NCBI GenBank assembly: GCA_015039365.1 | Contig: WION01000108.1 | Location: 62,001-126,000, forward strand | DNA from: Amanita rubescens | Taxonomy: Eukaryota; Basidiomycota; Agaricomycetes; Agaricales; Amanitaceae | DNA: 64,000 nucleotides | Reading direction: 5' to 3' | Part shown: one piece after another, positions 1-10,915 of the stretch | Layout of the letters: each line of letters begins with the position of its first letter | How positions within the stretch are numbered: the stretch's first letter is position 1 | Notes under the pieces: generated by a model | The model's database searches: none | Told to the model about the DNA's origin: nothing | Seen by the model: the letters and a program-made list of their open reading frames with translations, nothing else | Translations under genes and position numbers: made by a program

Positions 1-84
1 GCCACGTCCACCGCTTCTGCCTCAACACTCGTCGAGGAAACCGTCTTCGAAGATGCCACAGAAGACTTCGTCATGGCCCTCTGA
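1..84 (+). CDS. 3' end of an unidentified protein-coding gene (partial)
   Basis: The window opens inside an open frame of 27 codons that ends with TGA at 82-84. The visible C-terminus is Ser/Thr/Ala-rich and then acidic (ending FVMAL). The codon choice (many C-ending codons) is unlike the AT-rich repeats that follow. The start lies outside the window. The family cannot be recognised from so little sequence; this could also be the tail of a transposon ORF. Confidence 0.45.
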   Translation, partial: ATSTASASTLVEETVFEDATEDFVMAL

Positions 85-547
85 GCTCGCTAGCGTACGA
101 TTCCAACTTCATCTATGTGTTGAGAACTAACAATGTCCGACAACTAATAGTTTACCCCGCAATCACTCTCGTTTTCAAGTTTTTTAATGTTGGAATGTCT
201 TGCACTCAAGTGTATTTACGGCGCCGCTCTCTTCCGGAAATGCTGACCATTCTATAGATCCATGTCTCACATCAAATATCAATCGCTTTCAAGTTTTCGT
301 TGTCAAATCGCGCACTGCCACCATTCAAGATATCCTCGCTATTGTTCGCTATTGTTCGCGCTCGTCCGCGCCCATCGCTACAAGCCCTCGTCTACGGTCT
401 GTCATTACTTGCTGTCGTTCACAAGTCGTTCAGTCTCATTCGCACCCATCACTACATGTTTCTCGCCTGTCGTTTCTCGTTATTTACTGGGTTGAACACA
501 AGAACTTCGAACTTGTATCTATAAGTATATCTCCAGCACCGGAAAAC
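85..547. other. Intergenic or 5' leader DNA, no gene supported
   Basis: Pyrimidine-rich DNA between the end of the first gene and a series of intron-like modules. Short overlapping ORFs up to 132 codons occur in several frames but look like shadows: composition is Ser/Arg/Leu from CT-rich DNA and the longest one runs straight into a good intron (548-598). Probably 3' UTR of the first gene plus promoter and leader of the next. Confidence 0.35.
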
Positions 548-819
548 GTGAGTACGATTCTGTTTGGTTCAACCAACGCAAGAAATAATCTCATTTAGGA
601 CTTTCCTCCTACCATCGCCACCACCACCCCAATCGTTCGGAGACAGCACGTACAAAATGTGAGGTAGGGTTCTATTTGTCCACCGACTGCGAGAATTGAC
701 CAGCACTCAGCGCTTTACTCATAGTACAAGAACCACAATCGTTCACAGTAGCCACCTCATACAAATGTGAGTACAGTTTCTGTGCACTTCACTGACCGCG
801 AGAACTGAGCATCACTTAG
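548..819 (+). repeat. Three tandem intron-like modules in a 5' leader
   Basis: Three GT-AG intron-like segments lie at 548-598, 659-724 and 767-819, starting 111 and 108 nt apart. The second and third are clearly related along their length (each starts GTGAG after a TACAAA(A)T exon end and has a GCGAGAA/T core), and the first has the same 5' end. They look like a degenerate tandem duplication of an exon-intron unit upstream of the ATG at 855. Confidence 0.5.
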
Positions 820-854
820 TATTTGACTTCAACTTACACTACTATCCGTTCGCA

Positions 855-1042
855 ATGTCGTTCAACACTGAAACCGAAAGGTAATTATTTGGCTCGACTG
901 CCTGATCATTGATGTTCTTATAGCTTCAGATGCGGAACACGTGTTCTGGAAAGAGGGTGGATGGTGGAGAAAGGCAAGGGTTCATTGGTGCGTACTGTAT
1001 TTCTTACATTTGCCTCGTCGTATTGATAGAACTTAGCCAGTA
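855..1042 (+). pseudogene. 5' end of a spliced gene truncated by a TIR repeat
   Basis: ATG at 855 opens MSFNTETE..., followed by a 43-nt intron at 881-923 (GTAATT...TTATAG). A second coding exon at 924-987 includes the segment CGTRVLERGWMVEKGKGSL, and then another plausible intron at 988-1029 (GTGCGT...TTGATAG). About 13 nt later the repeat beginning CAGTACTTTACCC takes over, so the rest of the gene is missing or displaced. Three more intron-like segments upstream suggest a multi-intron leader. No domain can be recognised in about 30 residues. Splicing is inferred from GT/AG signals and frame continuity only. Confidence 0.4.
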
Positions 1043-3483
1043 CTTTACCCTCCCCCACGCTTACTGGCAGGATCCTGGCTGACTCCATGGAATCCACACG
1101 GATTCCACACGGATTCCACATGGATTCCTTGCAAAAAGGAAATTTCTGTGGAAATTCTACCAGGATTCCATGGAGTCCATGTGGATTCCATGCTCAGTCC
1201 AGGCACATTCCTGGCAACAGGCAAAAACATGATTTACACCTGAATTCCTGGTAGACTGTCTGGATTCCATGGAGTCCACATGGATTCCACATGGATTCCA
1301 TGCAGCAATATATGCATTAAAAAATATGGAAAAAATTCCAAAAAATATAGAAAATTCATAAGATCAAACCTATATAAGATTTATTATCTTAGGACATGCA
1401 TAGAGTCCAAATACCAAGATAGTCCTTGGATCAGTATCAGCTAACCATACAAAAGCCACAGACTATTGCTATATGACATTTTGCCATCTATGACTGGCAG
1501 TTGGAGTGTGGCAGTGGTTGCTGATGACCTGACATAACATTGCAGAGCCTCAGAGGTCATGAATAGATGTGAGAAGGTTGTCATGAGGGTTCTGTAATCA
1601 TGTGGGGGGCTTTGAAATTTGGAGATGAATATCTGGAGATACATTGGTGAGCAGTTGTTAGCAGATATTGACAGCTAGTGATCAATGGTGGCTGATATGC
1701 CAGCAATTCAAGTTATCAATATGGTCTACCTCATTACCATCACAAGGAACCACTTGCAATCACCTGCCACCTCCCTCTCACACCTACCAGCTTATGCATA
1801 CCTCCAGCAACCACATCTGTTAGCTGAAAAGGCTGGGCATCTAAGCAGACTTTAAGGATCTCAGTTATCAGTAGTACAGAAATGACCTACTGGATGACCA
1901 TCAGCTAACACAGCAAAAGTCTGATTGCATCTGATTCTGTCTGACACACTGATTGTCTGACTGCCTAATCATCTGAGATACACTGCTCCATAACTTGTCT
2001 GATTTTCTGAGTGTCTGATTGTCTGATAGATGCTGACACATTAATTATCTGACTGCCTGACCATCTAAGAGACACTGATGGATGCTGATACACTAATTGT
2101 CTGACTGTCTGACTATCTGAGAGACACTGTTGCATAAGTTGTCTGATTGTCTGACTATCTAAGAGGCACTGTCAGCTGCTGATACACTTATTGTCTGACT
2201 GTCTGACTGTCTAAGGGGCACTATTGCAAACTTGAGGTGTTCTTTCAATATATGATACGGTATCCATACTAGTCTTACATAGCCCTAGTCTGTCTCATTG
2301 TATCACTTGTTGACTAAACCATTGATTTGCCAGATGGTTCTAGTGTGGAAGCTTAGTAGGTACAGCATTTTGCAACCACACCAGTCAAATGGGGGAAACA
2401 ACTACAAAGTTGCAAAGGAGTAGGCTAGGTCCTTATTGTGTTGCAGAAATAAATACAGTAAATTTGTGTACACCCCACTACATATCAGATTGCTGACCAC
2501 AGGTACATATGTAACAATGCATGTGTCAATCAAGGTAGAGTAAGCAAGGATAGGCATGATGAATGAGGAGGCTTGTCTGCCAAGCATGATTGTGTAATTT
2601 GGAGTCCAAACTGTAACAGCCACCATTCCCACCAAAACAGTATTTTGAAAATATCTTGTGTTTGGTTGTGTTTTGCACTGCAATTTTTGCAGAGATGTGA
2701 TCACATAATGTTTTTGGATTTTTGACAATTTTTTGGATTTTTTCAATTTTCTGTCACATCTGAAAAAGTGTTTTGCAAATATCTCATGTTTGACTTTGTT
2801 TGGCACTGTCATTTTTGAATATTCTGAATCCCACAATCTAGGTGCATCTTTTTTTTTTTTTGTCACAGTCACATGTCACACACCTCATGTTGTCACAAAA
2901 TCTATAAAAGGAAATAATGTTATCTTATCTGTGATCTTATCTTATCTACATCATCATACTGCTACTTAAGCTTACCTAAGCTTACCTATGAGATGTGCGT
3001 ATATCTAATCACTATCTATCTATCCAATCTTATCACTCCCCTCCCCTGTCCTCGAGGAAGGGGGGAAGCTGGGGGATATGTGGTACATGCCCTCTCCTTA
3101 TATACCTGTGGGCTGGCGCACAGACCAAGTGGCCTGTCACATGACCATGGGAATCAGGAGTCCATGTGGACTCCTGAGGACTCCTTGTGCTGAAAGTCAT
3201 TGTATGTCAGCATTATGCAAACTAGGCAAAAATGTACCTGGAATCCACATGGAGTCCATGGAGTCCATGTGGATTCCTTGTCATTCCTGTTCCAGGCAGA
3301 TTCCTGAAATTCCGTGGAATATGCATGGATTCCACATGGATTCCACACGGATTCCATGCACTTTTTTTAGTGTGTTCTGGGCCATTTGGACCATCTTGAA
3401 ATTGCAAGGAATCCACGTGGATTCCATGGAACTTCCGCACGGAATGCAAGGAATCCATAAGGAATGAGTGGGGGAGGGTAAAG
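1043..3483. mobile_element. Non-autonomous TIR element with GGAATCC/GGATTCC end arrays
   Basis: 16-bp perfect terminal inverted repeats: CTTTACCCTCCCCCAC at 1043-1058 and its complement at 3468-3483. The first and last 250 bp are crowded with short palindromic words such as GGATTCCATGGAGTCC and CATGTGGATTCC. The interior has a TCTGA-type minisatellite (about 1905-2220) and an AT-rich stretch with poly-T. ORFs crossing the arrays (products full of ES-W-NPCG-H-DS) are artefacts of the repeat and were not called as genes. Confidence 0.6.
1905..2220. repeat. Degenerate TCTGA/CTGACTG minisatellite
   Basis: About 315 bp made of variants of TGTCTGACTGTCTGA and TGATTGTCTGA separated by short spacers (CATCTAAGAGACACTG and similar). 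It is part of the surrounding TIR element; a complementary array occurs at about 4855-5136 and shorter related patches at 41,810-41,940. Confidence 0.75.
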
Positions 3484-3791
3484 ACCTCCACCAAGGAGGT
3501 CTTTACTGTCCCCCCCCTATTCCGATCGGAGTCCGATCGGAGTCCTAGGAGTCCTATAGGAGTCACATCGGAATTTATTACAAATGAGATTACATTAACA
3601 TTACAAATTTTTTGACACTACATTTTTCAATCGGACTGGTATCGGATGAATAGGAAGCCTTCCGACGGACTCGAATAGGACATAGGACTCTAATAGGACT
3701 ATTCCTATAGGACTCCGCTTTTTAATGTAGTCTTTGTAGTCTCATTTGTAATACCACCATTTGCCAAGAGTACTGTGTGACCGTGGGAAAT

Positions 3792-4210
3792 TTTGGAAAA
3801 AAATTGTGAAAAATGCAGAAAAATCATGTAATCAGATTAGTTTGTAAATGAACATGCCAAACAATGCCAAACTCAAGTTATTTGCAAAATACTGTTTTAA
3901 ACGCTTCGTGTTGAAAAATTGAATGGCTGCCAAAAATCTGGAAAAATCCGGAAAAATCATGTGATCAGATTAGTGTGGAAATGGACATGCCAAACAATGC
4001 CAAACTCAAGATATTTGCAAAATACTGTTTTAAACACTTCATGTTGAAAATTTGAAAGGCTGCTAAAAATCTTGAAAAATCTGGAAAAATCATGTGATCA
4101 AGATGGTGCAAGAATCATGCTCCAGAACAGAGCCTTTGAAACCCAAGATATTTGTAATTAATTCTTCAGATATAATGGAGAGAAATTTGATAGGTTGCCA
4201 AAACATCTTG
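3792..4210. repeat. About 134-bp tandem repeat, three copies
   Basis: Three head-to-tail copies of a unit containing GGAAAAATCATGTGATCA, CCAAACTCAAGATATTTGC and GGCTGCCAAAAATCT. The third copy is most diverged. Two tandem copies of the same unit lie at about 57,799-58,040, and single copies of the core recur around 2770, 41,230 and 42,090. Confidence 0.6.
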
Positions 4211-4854
4211 TGACTTTGTCCAAGGGCCCCTGGTCACATTGATAAGACAAACCACTGGAGGTGTGGGGTCAGGGAAACTTCAAACATATTAGGTAAAACA
4301 ATAGAATATCATAGTCTTAGGTTTGAGGCAATTCTGGAACAGAGCATGGACAACAAAGTTATAGTATAACTACTAGTAAAGGTGAGACTGACTGATATTG
4401 GCCTATAGGGCACTGTACCTAACTTCAAATTACTAATAGTACTTGTGATTGGAGGTAGCTGATAATGATCATGATAGTAGGACACTCAGTGTGGCAGGGC
4501 ACAGGTGCCAGATAGTGTTGCCATTGTGATTGGAACTTTGGAAGTTGATACTAATTACATGATGTCACTGAGCCACCATTCTGTTACTAATAGTATTGAC
4601 TCCCACATTATGCATGCCTGATTAGTTTTGGAAGTGACAGGCCCTCTTATGTATCTCTACTTACTCATCAAGTTATCTATCATTGTCCACACTTTGTTCA
4701 ATTTCTGTCTGAAACATCCAAAGACTCTATCCTACTATTGTATTAGCACTCGTCATATCATCATTCTCTTAGTATTTGAGTTAACCATTGCTGAGTTAAC
4801 TTTGCCACATGCTTCTAGTGTGGAAGCTTAGTACATCAACTAACACAGCAAAAG

Positions 4855-5071
4855 TCTGATCATAGCCTTGTCTGATGTTGTCTGATGCTTAAGTGTCTCT
4901 CACTGCTCAGATGGTTAGACAGTCAGACAAGTCAGACAACTTATGAAACACTGTCTGTCAGACAGTCAGATAATCAGTGTGTCAGCATCTGTCAGTGCCT
5001 GTTAGATAGTCAGACAACCAGATAATTAGTGCATTAACATCTGTCAGTGCCTGTCAGATAGTCAGATAGTC

Positions 5072-5104
<33 letters not shown>

Positions 5105-5136
5105 GTCAGACAGTCAGACAGTCAGACAATTATTAA
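4855..5136. repeat. TCAGA/CAGACAGT minisatellite with a pure CAGA run
   Basis: Array of GTCAGACAG/GTCAGATAG words, complementary in sense to the array at 1905-2220. Around 5073-5104 it contains about eight uninterrupted CAGA units, the purest microsatellite in the window. Confidence 0.75.
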
Positions 5137-6057
5137 TATGGTTCTAACAACCACAACTCACTGTGTACCCGGCATCACCAAATAACCAAGAACTCATCTC
5201 CACCTGCTTTCACCCCTTGACTTCAATACATACATAATCACAAATCCCTCATATTTACCTATGACAATTATAGGTGATTGGTGGTCATTGGTTGTTGCTG
5301 GCAACAAACATGTGGGATTGTGGAACTAAAACTAGATCATCACTTCAACACTCTGCACTGCACCCCCAGCAGCCACTGCCATGTGCATGTTGCCAATGTC
5401 CTTGACCTCAGCAGCCTCTACTCACCACTCAAGTCACATTACTGAAACTGACTTTCACCACTGCCAGCCCTTTCTAACTGATCACACATATGTACTACAT
5501 TGATCATCACCAGCCAGACATACCCAAATTGTGTTGGGTTCAACTATGGCTTTGCAGGTGGTCACATGGAGTGGTGATACATTCTTTTACATTTACCTAG
5601 AATTTGGCTCAGATTTGTGTCCTAATTCTTGCATGACCTTGTGTGCATTTTTCAAGATCACACTTGCATCTGAAAAGTATTTTGCAAATATGTCAAGTTT
5701 GCCATTATTTGGTTTTATAATTCTTAGATAACCTGGATCACATGAATTTTCCGCATTTTTTCAGTATTTTTTTGAATTTATTCTGCAAGTTAAAGATGCC
5801 TAATACAAATAAACATAAATAAACAATGCCAAACATCATTCACTATTTTTAAGGATTTTGGATTTCTTTTGCAAGTTAAAGATGCCTAATATAAATAAAC
5901 ATAAATAAACATAAACAAACAATGCCAAACATGTTTCCTACCATTTTACATTTTTTTACATTTTATCAGAAAGTGATCAGAGTCCTATAGGAGTCCTATA
6001 GGAGTCATAGGAGTCTGTCGGAGTCTAATCGGACTGGGGGGGGAGTGTAAAGTACTG

Positions 6058-6980
6058 GCCACCAAGTGGCAAATCCAACTCAAGGACAACCAGGATTATG
6101 TGACTAGGATCAGAGCCATCACATGTTTCCTTTGCTTCTCACAGCATGGTCCACCTTGACATGTGGTGCTTGCCACTGCAGTGGTGTTAAAGTTGTGTTA
6201 AAACATCTTGCAGGGCTTGGGTCACATAAGACTCAGCCTCATTACATTTAACCTTGGAATAACTATGTATCTCAAAGTGCACCTGAGGCTCATGTTCACA
6301 AGTATAGGCTATATACATACCAGCAGTGTTACCAGAGGTACTAGTTTTCTCACAATTTAGGTGTCAAGTGGAAATGTGACAATGGCAATGTGGCCACTGC
6401 TAATGCTGGCTTCCACATAGCATTGTGATATATGTATGACTCAGCCTAATCACATTGATTTTTCCATATATTTTAAGACTTTTGAAATTTAGTCTTGTTT
6501 GGCATGTTCATTCCTGCACATTTGAGATGCCACAATTTTTTAGGCATTTTTTTGCAGATTGTTTGAGGCATGTCACAAACATGTCACACACCCCTGTCAC
6601 ACATGTCCATTCTCAAACATCCTAACAAATGTGGTGAAAGAAGCTGAATATTCTCCATTTTCCACCAAACATATAAACAAATATAAACAAATACAAATAT
6701 TAGCACTACATAATTTTTGGGTATTTTTCAACATTTTTTTAGATTTTTTAAGAGGGTTTTGGTGCTTTCAGCACTGTTTCTAGAGGTATTTAAACATCAG
6801 AAGTGGAGCCCACAGCACCTACCACTTTCAAATATATGTAAATATATACAAACAAGCTCAAAATAGCAATACTACATGTCTTTCTACTGTATTTATGCAT
6901 AGTCTGATTAAACTCTTATTAAACTCCCATAGGATGAGTCCTATTCACTCCTATTAAAGTCCAATAACTCCAATAGGACT
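6058..6980. other. AT-rich repeat-derived DNA, no gene seen
   Basis: No convincing ORF on either strand. The last part (about 6900-6980) again contains AATAGGACT/CCTATTAAAGTCC words like the end arrays of the 3501-6052 element, suggesting a fragment of another copy. Confidence 0.4.
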
Positions 6981-7144
6981 TGGAAGGTTCCATATGACAT
7001 GTTGTAAATCATTGTGATACATAGTTCAGTTGCTGCATTGCACTTAATGATGACTGGCAGACCTAAACAGAGTGATAGTTTACCAGCTACTTGTTTCTCA
7101 CCAGAAGAATGTGGAAGGTTCCATATGACATGTTGTAAATCATT
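6981..7144. repeat. 33-bp perfect direct repeat at the broken end of the Helitron helicase
   Basis: The same 33 bases (starting TGGAAGGTTCCATATGACAT) occur at 6981-7013 and 7112-7144, exactly 131 nt apart. The right-hand copy is native helicase coding sequence (minus strand NDLQHVIWNLP). The left-hand copy lies just where helicase similarity stops, in another frame, so it is a local duplication made at the breakpoint. Confidence 0.8.
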
Positions 7145-8110
7145 ACATATAGCAGATGATTTCTTAGCATTTCTTTTTCGTCATGCATTATTTTTGTCTG
7201 TTGTGACCCTTAAAGAATCTTCTGAATAGAATTCAGTTAGTTGTTGACCAGTTTCTTGTGCAAACCTTATACACCCAAGCCTGTTTATCTCATCTTTTTG
7301 TATGTTCCTTGCAGTTATTATTGATATATTTCTAAATTGTGGATCACATATAGAAGGTTTACCAGGGACAAGAGAAGTGATCCTGGTTCTCAAGAACTGT
7401 ATATCATCTGGTGAGCAATCTTTGTGTCTCATGTTTTCCAATGCTGTATGAAACTTATCATCATCTTCAGAATTTTGTTGCTGTCTCATATTCTGCCGCA
7501 GAATGACCACAGTTGTTACCTGGTGCCAAACTGCTCTTCCCATTGCTTCTTCTTGTGATCTAAGTGATGTTCCAAATTGACCTATAGACCGACTATATAA
7601 TGAAACATTTTCACCACCTATGGGAGGTGGCAGTTGTGCAAAATCTCCCGCAAATATTATGTTTATACCTCCAAAAGGCATATCTAAATGGTTATTCACC
7701 CTTGCAAGCTGTGTGCTGATCCTGTATAAATCATGGCATGAAAGCATTGACACCTCATCCAAAAATACATAATCAACACCTTGTAACCGTGTATGCACCT
7801 GAGATAACATCTTTTCAGATGCATTTTCACTCAGGTCATGTATTCCCAAAACTGAATGATAAGTTGATCCAGACAACAGTGCAGCTGCTGAACCAGTTGG
7901 TGCAACAGCAATCAAGCGATGTGCTTCATTTTGTGCAAAGAAGAAAGCTGTAACTGGTTTAATTACGTGAGATTTTCCTGTTCCTCCCATTCCACCAATG
8001 TACATCTTCAGTTGACCTGAATTTACCATAGTGACGTGGTGGGCAATTATCTTGAATGCACGTTCCTGTTCATTATTTAGTTTGAACTCAGTACATAAAG
8101 AGTTGATAGA
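7014..8110 (-). pseudogene. Helitron PIF1-type helicase domain, truncated and stop-interrupted
   Basis: Minus-strand reading frame with a clear SF1B (PIF1/RecD-like) helicase core: Walker A GGMGGTGKSH near 7980, motif Ia-like VAPTGSAAALLSG, Walker B FLDEVSMLS near 7760, and GDFAQLPPP near 7645. The frame is interrupted by TGA at 7181-7183 but continues in the same frame through NDLQHVIWNLP, AGKLSLCLGLPVII and NAATELCIT, which are typical C-terminal Helitron helicase motifs, before similarity ends at about 7014. Upstream (8030-8110) the frame KLNNEQERAFKIIAHH is linked to the preceding fragment by a frameshift near a run of seven A. Enzymatically dead; it is the 3' part of the Rep-helicase gene continued at 8115-10,173. 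Confidence 0.85.
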
Positions 8111-8114
8111 TCCT

Positions 8115-8600
8115 TCATGAGTAGTTGTGTAATATTTTTTTCTCTAGATATGATTTGTCAATTACTTTGACAACATTTGTTTCACAATTCATATCAAAGG
8201 ACACATTTTCATCTGCAGTGCCAGATTTATGGTGTTTGTTTCTCTCATCAATAACTTCTTGCTTTTCCAATTGTACAATTGCTCTCCATTCAGATCCCTC
8301 TAAGTTAGCAGCATTTATAGGCTTTATTGCACAGGAATCAACATGAGATGATATTTCATTTGTCCAACCTGTTTGTTGCATTATTGCCCTAATTTCTGTC
8401 ATATCCCTTTGCAGCTTTAATTCCCTTGTTCCCAGTACACTTGCATTTGTCTCAATTACATTCAAGTAATTCTCATCAACATAACAGTCCTTTATCATCT
8501 CTTCTTCAGGTTTACCTACATATTCATCACCATACATGAACAATGGTGTTCCCAGCTTTAATTTGGGCATGATAGTCATCTCAAGCATCAAGGCATTCAT
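8115..8600 (-). pseudogene. Helitron Rep-helicase linker region, frame-shifted fragment
   Basis: 161 codons, hydrophilic, lying between the Rep-like fragment and the helicase fragment on the same strand. Contains LGTPLFMYGDEYVGKPEEE and ends at a frameshift beside the helicase start. The true junction with the upstream fragment is probably the in-frame TGA at 8581-8583, after which DDYHAQIK continues in the original frame for about 15 codons before a second shift. It has no independent function. Confidence 0.65.
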
Positions 8601-10173
8601 ATTTAATATTAAAGTTTTTCATCAATTGAGACTGTCTTCCTGTAAAGTCATGCTTTATAAAAGTTTCATCCCATGAAACTTCACTATTCTTTAAGGAGTT
8701 ACCTGTTCTCCATGGTTTGAATAAGGTCAGCATTGTCATGCAATAGTAATAGTATTCTCGGTTTCCTTGATCACATCTAGGTAATGCTCCTCCTATAAAG
8801 TTAACCACAAAATCTTCTTTTTCAGGACGCAATTGAGTTACATGAGTTTCAGACAGTGGATGTAACTTGTTGAAATAGTATCTATTTTTTTGCAGTTTGT
8901 GAGATTTTGTATCATTTTCACATTCATTATTGTCCTCTTTGATATCCTCTTCAATCATCTCTTGCTCTGAAGCAAATGCCAATTCATCACATTCTTCAAT
9001 ATCATCTTCAATACATGTATCATTCCTTTTACTTTCTTTTGTCTTTAGGTCTTTTGTTGTAATACGCTTTCGTTCACATCTTTTAACCCAGTCATACAAA
9101 CATAAGTCCTCCAATTCACTTGGTCTGTAAATATAGTCATAAACTGGTGAAAATCCAATGATTCGCTTTTTGACTTTAATAATTGCAACCTTATTATTTA
9201 AAGTGGAAGCCACTTCAGAGTCCCAGACACTATGCACCTCATTCACAAATGTTTTCCAGTAGAAAGGAATAAATTTATGTGAAGTGTAGTGATCTGGATT
9301 ACCAAGGAGATACATGCAAACCATTGGTCCTCCCATTTCTGACTTTGTTGACAACAAATTTACCATTTTAGTCAGCAATTGTCGAGCTTTCTCCTTTTCA
9401 GATGCAGAACTACCTATGATTTCTTGATTTCTATCAAATATGCTTTTTATTGCTTCAAACACTACATGTGTTTTTAAGCTGCTTTTAGTAATATAGTCAG
9501 AAATGTATACAATAACTGCTTTTAATGCAGTTCCTGACCACATGCTTGTGACATCTGTATTGCATCTAAATATGTATGTCAGATATGTTGTTATGAAGTT
9601 CATCCATGGTTCACCTTTTTTCAAGTTCAGAGAACCAGTCTCTGGATCAATTTCCGTAACTTCAAAGGTAGGCCTTGGAAATTGTGCTTTACGTGTGCCA
9701 TATTTGTTATCTCTACATCCAACATATGTCAGTCTTTTATTTATTGATCCATCTTTGTTTAACCCTCTGTCACAGTTATGAATGTTTGACTTGCTCACAA
9801 TGTCATCAACTACAAATTCAAAAATTTTCCACCATCCTGCAATATCATCACATTTCTGACAGGCATTACATTCTGTTGGGCACATTGGAGGAGGGGCATC
9901 AGGCAATGTTTCAGTAGGGTCTTTATATTCTTCTGACTTGCTCATATATTCCATTCTTTGTAAAACTTCATCTTTTGTCCCTGTCAAAAATTCACCAATT
10001 TGGCAACTTTCAATCCAAGCAATAATTTTTTCTTGAAAGTCAGAGTTAGGATCTAGAATCTGTTCACGCATTTTCTGTGGAGTCAAGTTTCCTTTGATCC
10101 AAATCATCATATGTAAGTGAAGAGCTAATCTTGCTACAAAGAAGGTACCAGTTTCTTTTATAGCTCGACTCAA
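8581..10173 (-). pseudogene. Helitron Rep (HUH-type) transposase fragment
   Basis: 530 open codons on the minus strand. Near the start is HLHMMIWI, a His-hydrophobic-His (HUH) motif of rolling-circle Rep proteins. Near 9490 is YISDYITKS, matching the paired-tyrosine region of fungal Helitrons. A Cys-rich stretch (CPTECNACQKCDD) lies between. The first part of Rep (zinc-finger N-terminus) is missing: the sequence breaks off at an inverted duplication (10,131-10,389). The frame ends at TGA (8581) where the family reads on, so this too is a nonsense mutation. Known chemistry of the family is single-strand nicking and joining during rolling-circle transposition; this copy cannot do it. Confidence 0.8.
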
Positions 10174-10389
10174 TACTATTGATTATTCATCTTCAGCTTA
10201 AACATTTTGCGAAGAATAGGCCTATAACGTACTGCAAATGATGGTCTCTTGTTATGTTTTCAGTTGATTGTATGAAACGGTAGAGTTGGGCAGTATAGGC
10301 CTATTCTTCACAAAATGTTTAAGCCGAAGATGAATAATCAATAGTATTGAGTCAAGCTATAAAAGAAACTGGTACCTTCTTTGTAGCAA
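10131..10389. repeat. Inverted duplication, 96-bp arms with a 67-nt spacer
   Basis: 10,131-10,226 and 10,294-10,389 are reverse complements with only about four mismatches. The left arm includes the first codons of the Helitron Rep fragment (minus strand), the right arm is the same sequence inverted, and the 67-nt spacer is unrelated. The structure would form a long hairpin and marks the 5' break of the Helitron copy. Confidence 0.85.
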
Positions 10390-10483
10390 AGATAGTACCA
10401 TGATAGCTTACGACCAGTGAGTAACACCGTTCTTTCAATGTTACATACTTTGAATGACAACAAATGCAGCTCATTGAGCGTGG

Positions 10484-10915
10484 GTGGAACTGTGGCACGA
10501 CGTATTTGACTTGTTGCCAATTCAAGATCTTTTGGTTCTAGAACACACCTCTAGGAGAATGAAGGTTTTGAAAGAAGCTTATTGCCGATTCGCTTTCAGT
10601 CTACGAAGAGTGATTACGCCTTTCTTGGAAATGGACTCCCACATTATTGATTTTGCATATATGATGGAACGAACTAATGCTGTTATCAGCGGTTCCACAG
10701 CGTTACAATTTTTTGAAAGGACAATCTATCAAAATGCAGATCTGGATCTTTATTTTGAAGTCAAACATCTCAAACTTTGGAAGACTCTCATTGTTGCATT
10801 TGGATACGAGTTGATTCCGAAGAAAGTCAATACATCATCAACGGAACCCGATATTGAATGTGAAATTGGTTATCCGAGCTTCCAAGAAATTGACCTGGAT
10901 GCCTCGAGTTCCTGA
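10484..10915 (+). pseudogene. F-box-like / nucleotidyltransferase-fold-like gene fragment
   Basis: Open frame of 143 codons starting from GTG, i.e. without a convincing ATG, so probably an internal exon. It begins ELWHDVFDLLPIQDLLVLEH, which has the spacing of an F-box helix pair, and later has ISGSTALQFFERT followed by NADLDLYFE, reminiscent of the GS...DxD core of nucleotidyltransferase-fold proteins. I recall similar uncharacterised proteins from Agaricomycetes, but this is memory, not a search. The frame ends at TGA (10,913) with coding-like sequence continuing in other frames, so the gene is broken. It lies directly beside the Helitron remnant. Confidence 0.5.

Larger units (their letters stand above)
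3501..6052. mobile_element. Non-autonomous TIR element with GGAGTCC/CCGATCGG end arrays
   Basis: Begins CTTTACTGTCCCCCCC (3501-3516) and ends with the near-complement GGGGGGGAGTGTAAAG. Its end arrays use a different palindromic vocabulary from the preceding unit: CCGATCGGAGTCC, CCTATAGGAGTCC and CCTAGGAGTCC. The interior shares whole modules with the 1043-3483 unit (for example CTAGTGTGGAAGCTTAGTA at about 2340 and 4812, and AACACAGCAAAAGTCTGAT at about 1907 and 4842) but in a different arrangement. No coding capacity was seen. Confidence 0.55.
1038..6057. mobile_element. Composite TIR repeat, outer ends CAGTACTTTAC ... GTAAAGTACTG
   Basis: The outermost 11 bases at 1038-1048 and 6047-6057 are exact reverse complements and each continues into a C/G run (CCTCCCCCAC versus its near-complement). 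Inside sit two smaller units (1043-3483 and 3501-6052) joined by a short hairpin (AGACCTCC ... GGAGGTCT at 3482-3502). No transposase ORF is visible, so this is either two abutting non-autonomous elements or one nested composite. A target duplication could not be established. The superfamily is unknown. Confidence 0.5.

Noticed and set aside
918..3566. ORFs whose products are rich in ES-W-NPCG-H-DS repeats (both strands, also around 42,430-42,660 and 60,260-62,700)
   Set aside because: They translate the GGATTCC/GGAGTCC palindrome arrays, appear in several frames and on both strands, and have no conserved motif.
1905..5136. CRISPR-like array from regularly spaced TCTGA/TCAGA repeats
   Set aside because: Repeats are short, degenerate and without unique spacers, and the genome is eukaryotic.
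4628..6783. Short AT-rich ORFs (60-75 codons) in the left repeats
   Set aside because: Leu/Ile/Phe-rich translations of AT-rich repeat DNA without start context or motif.
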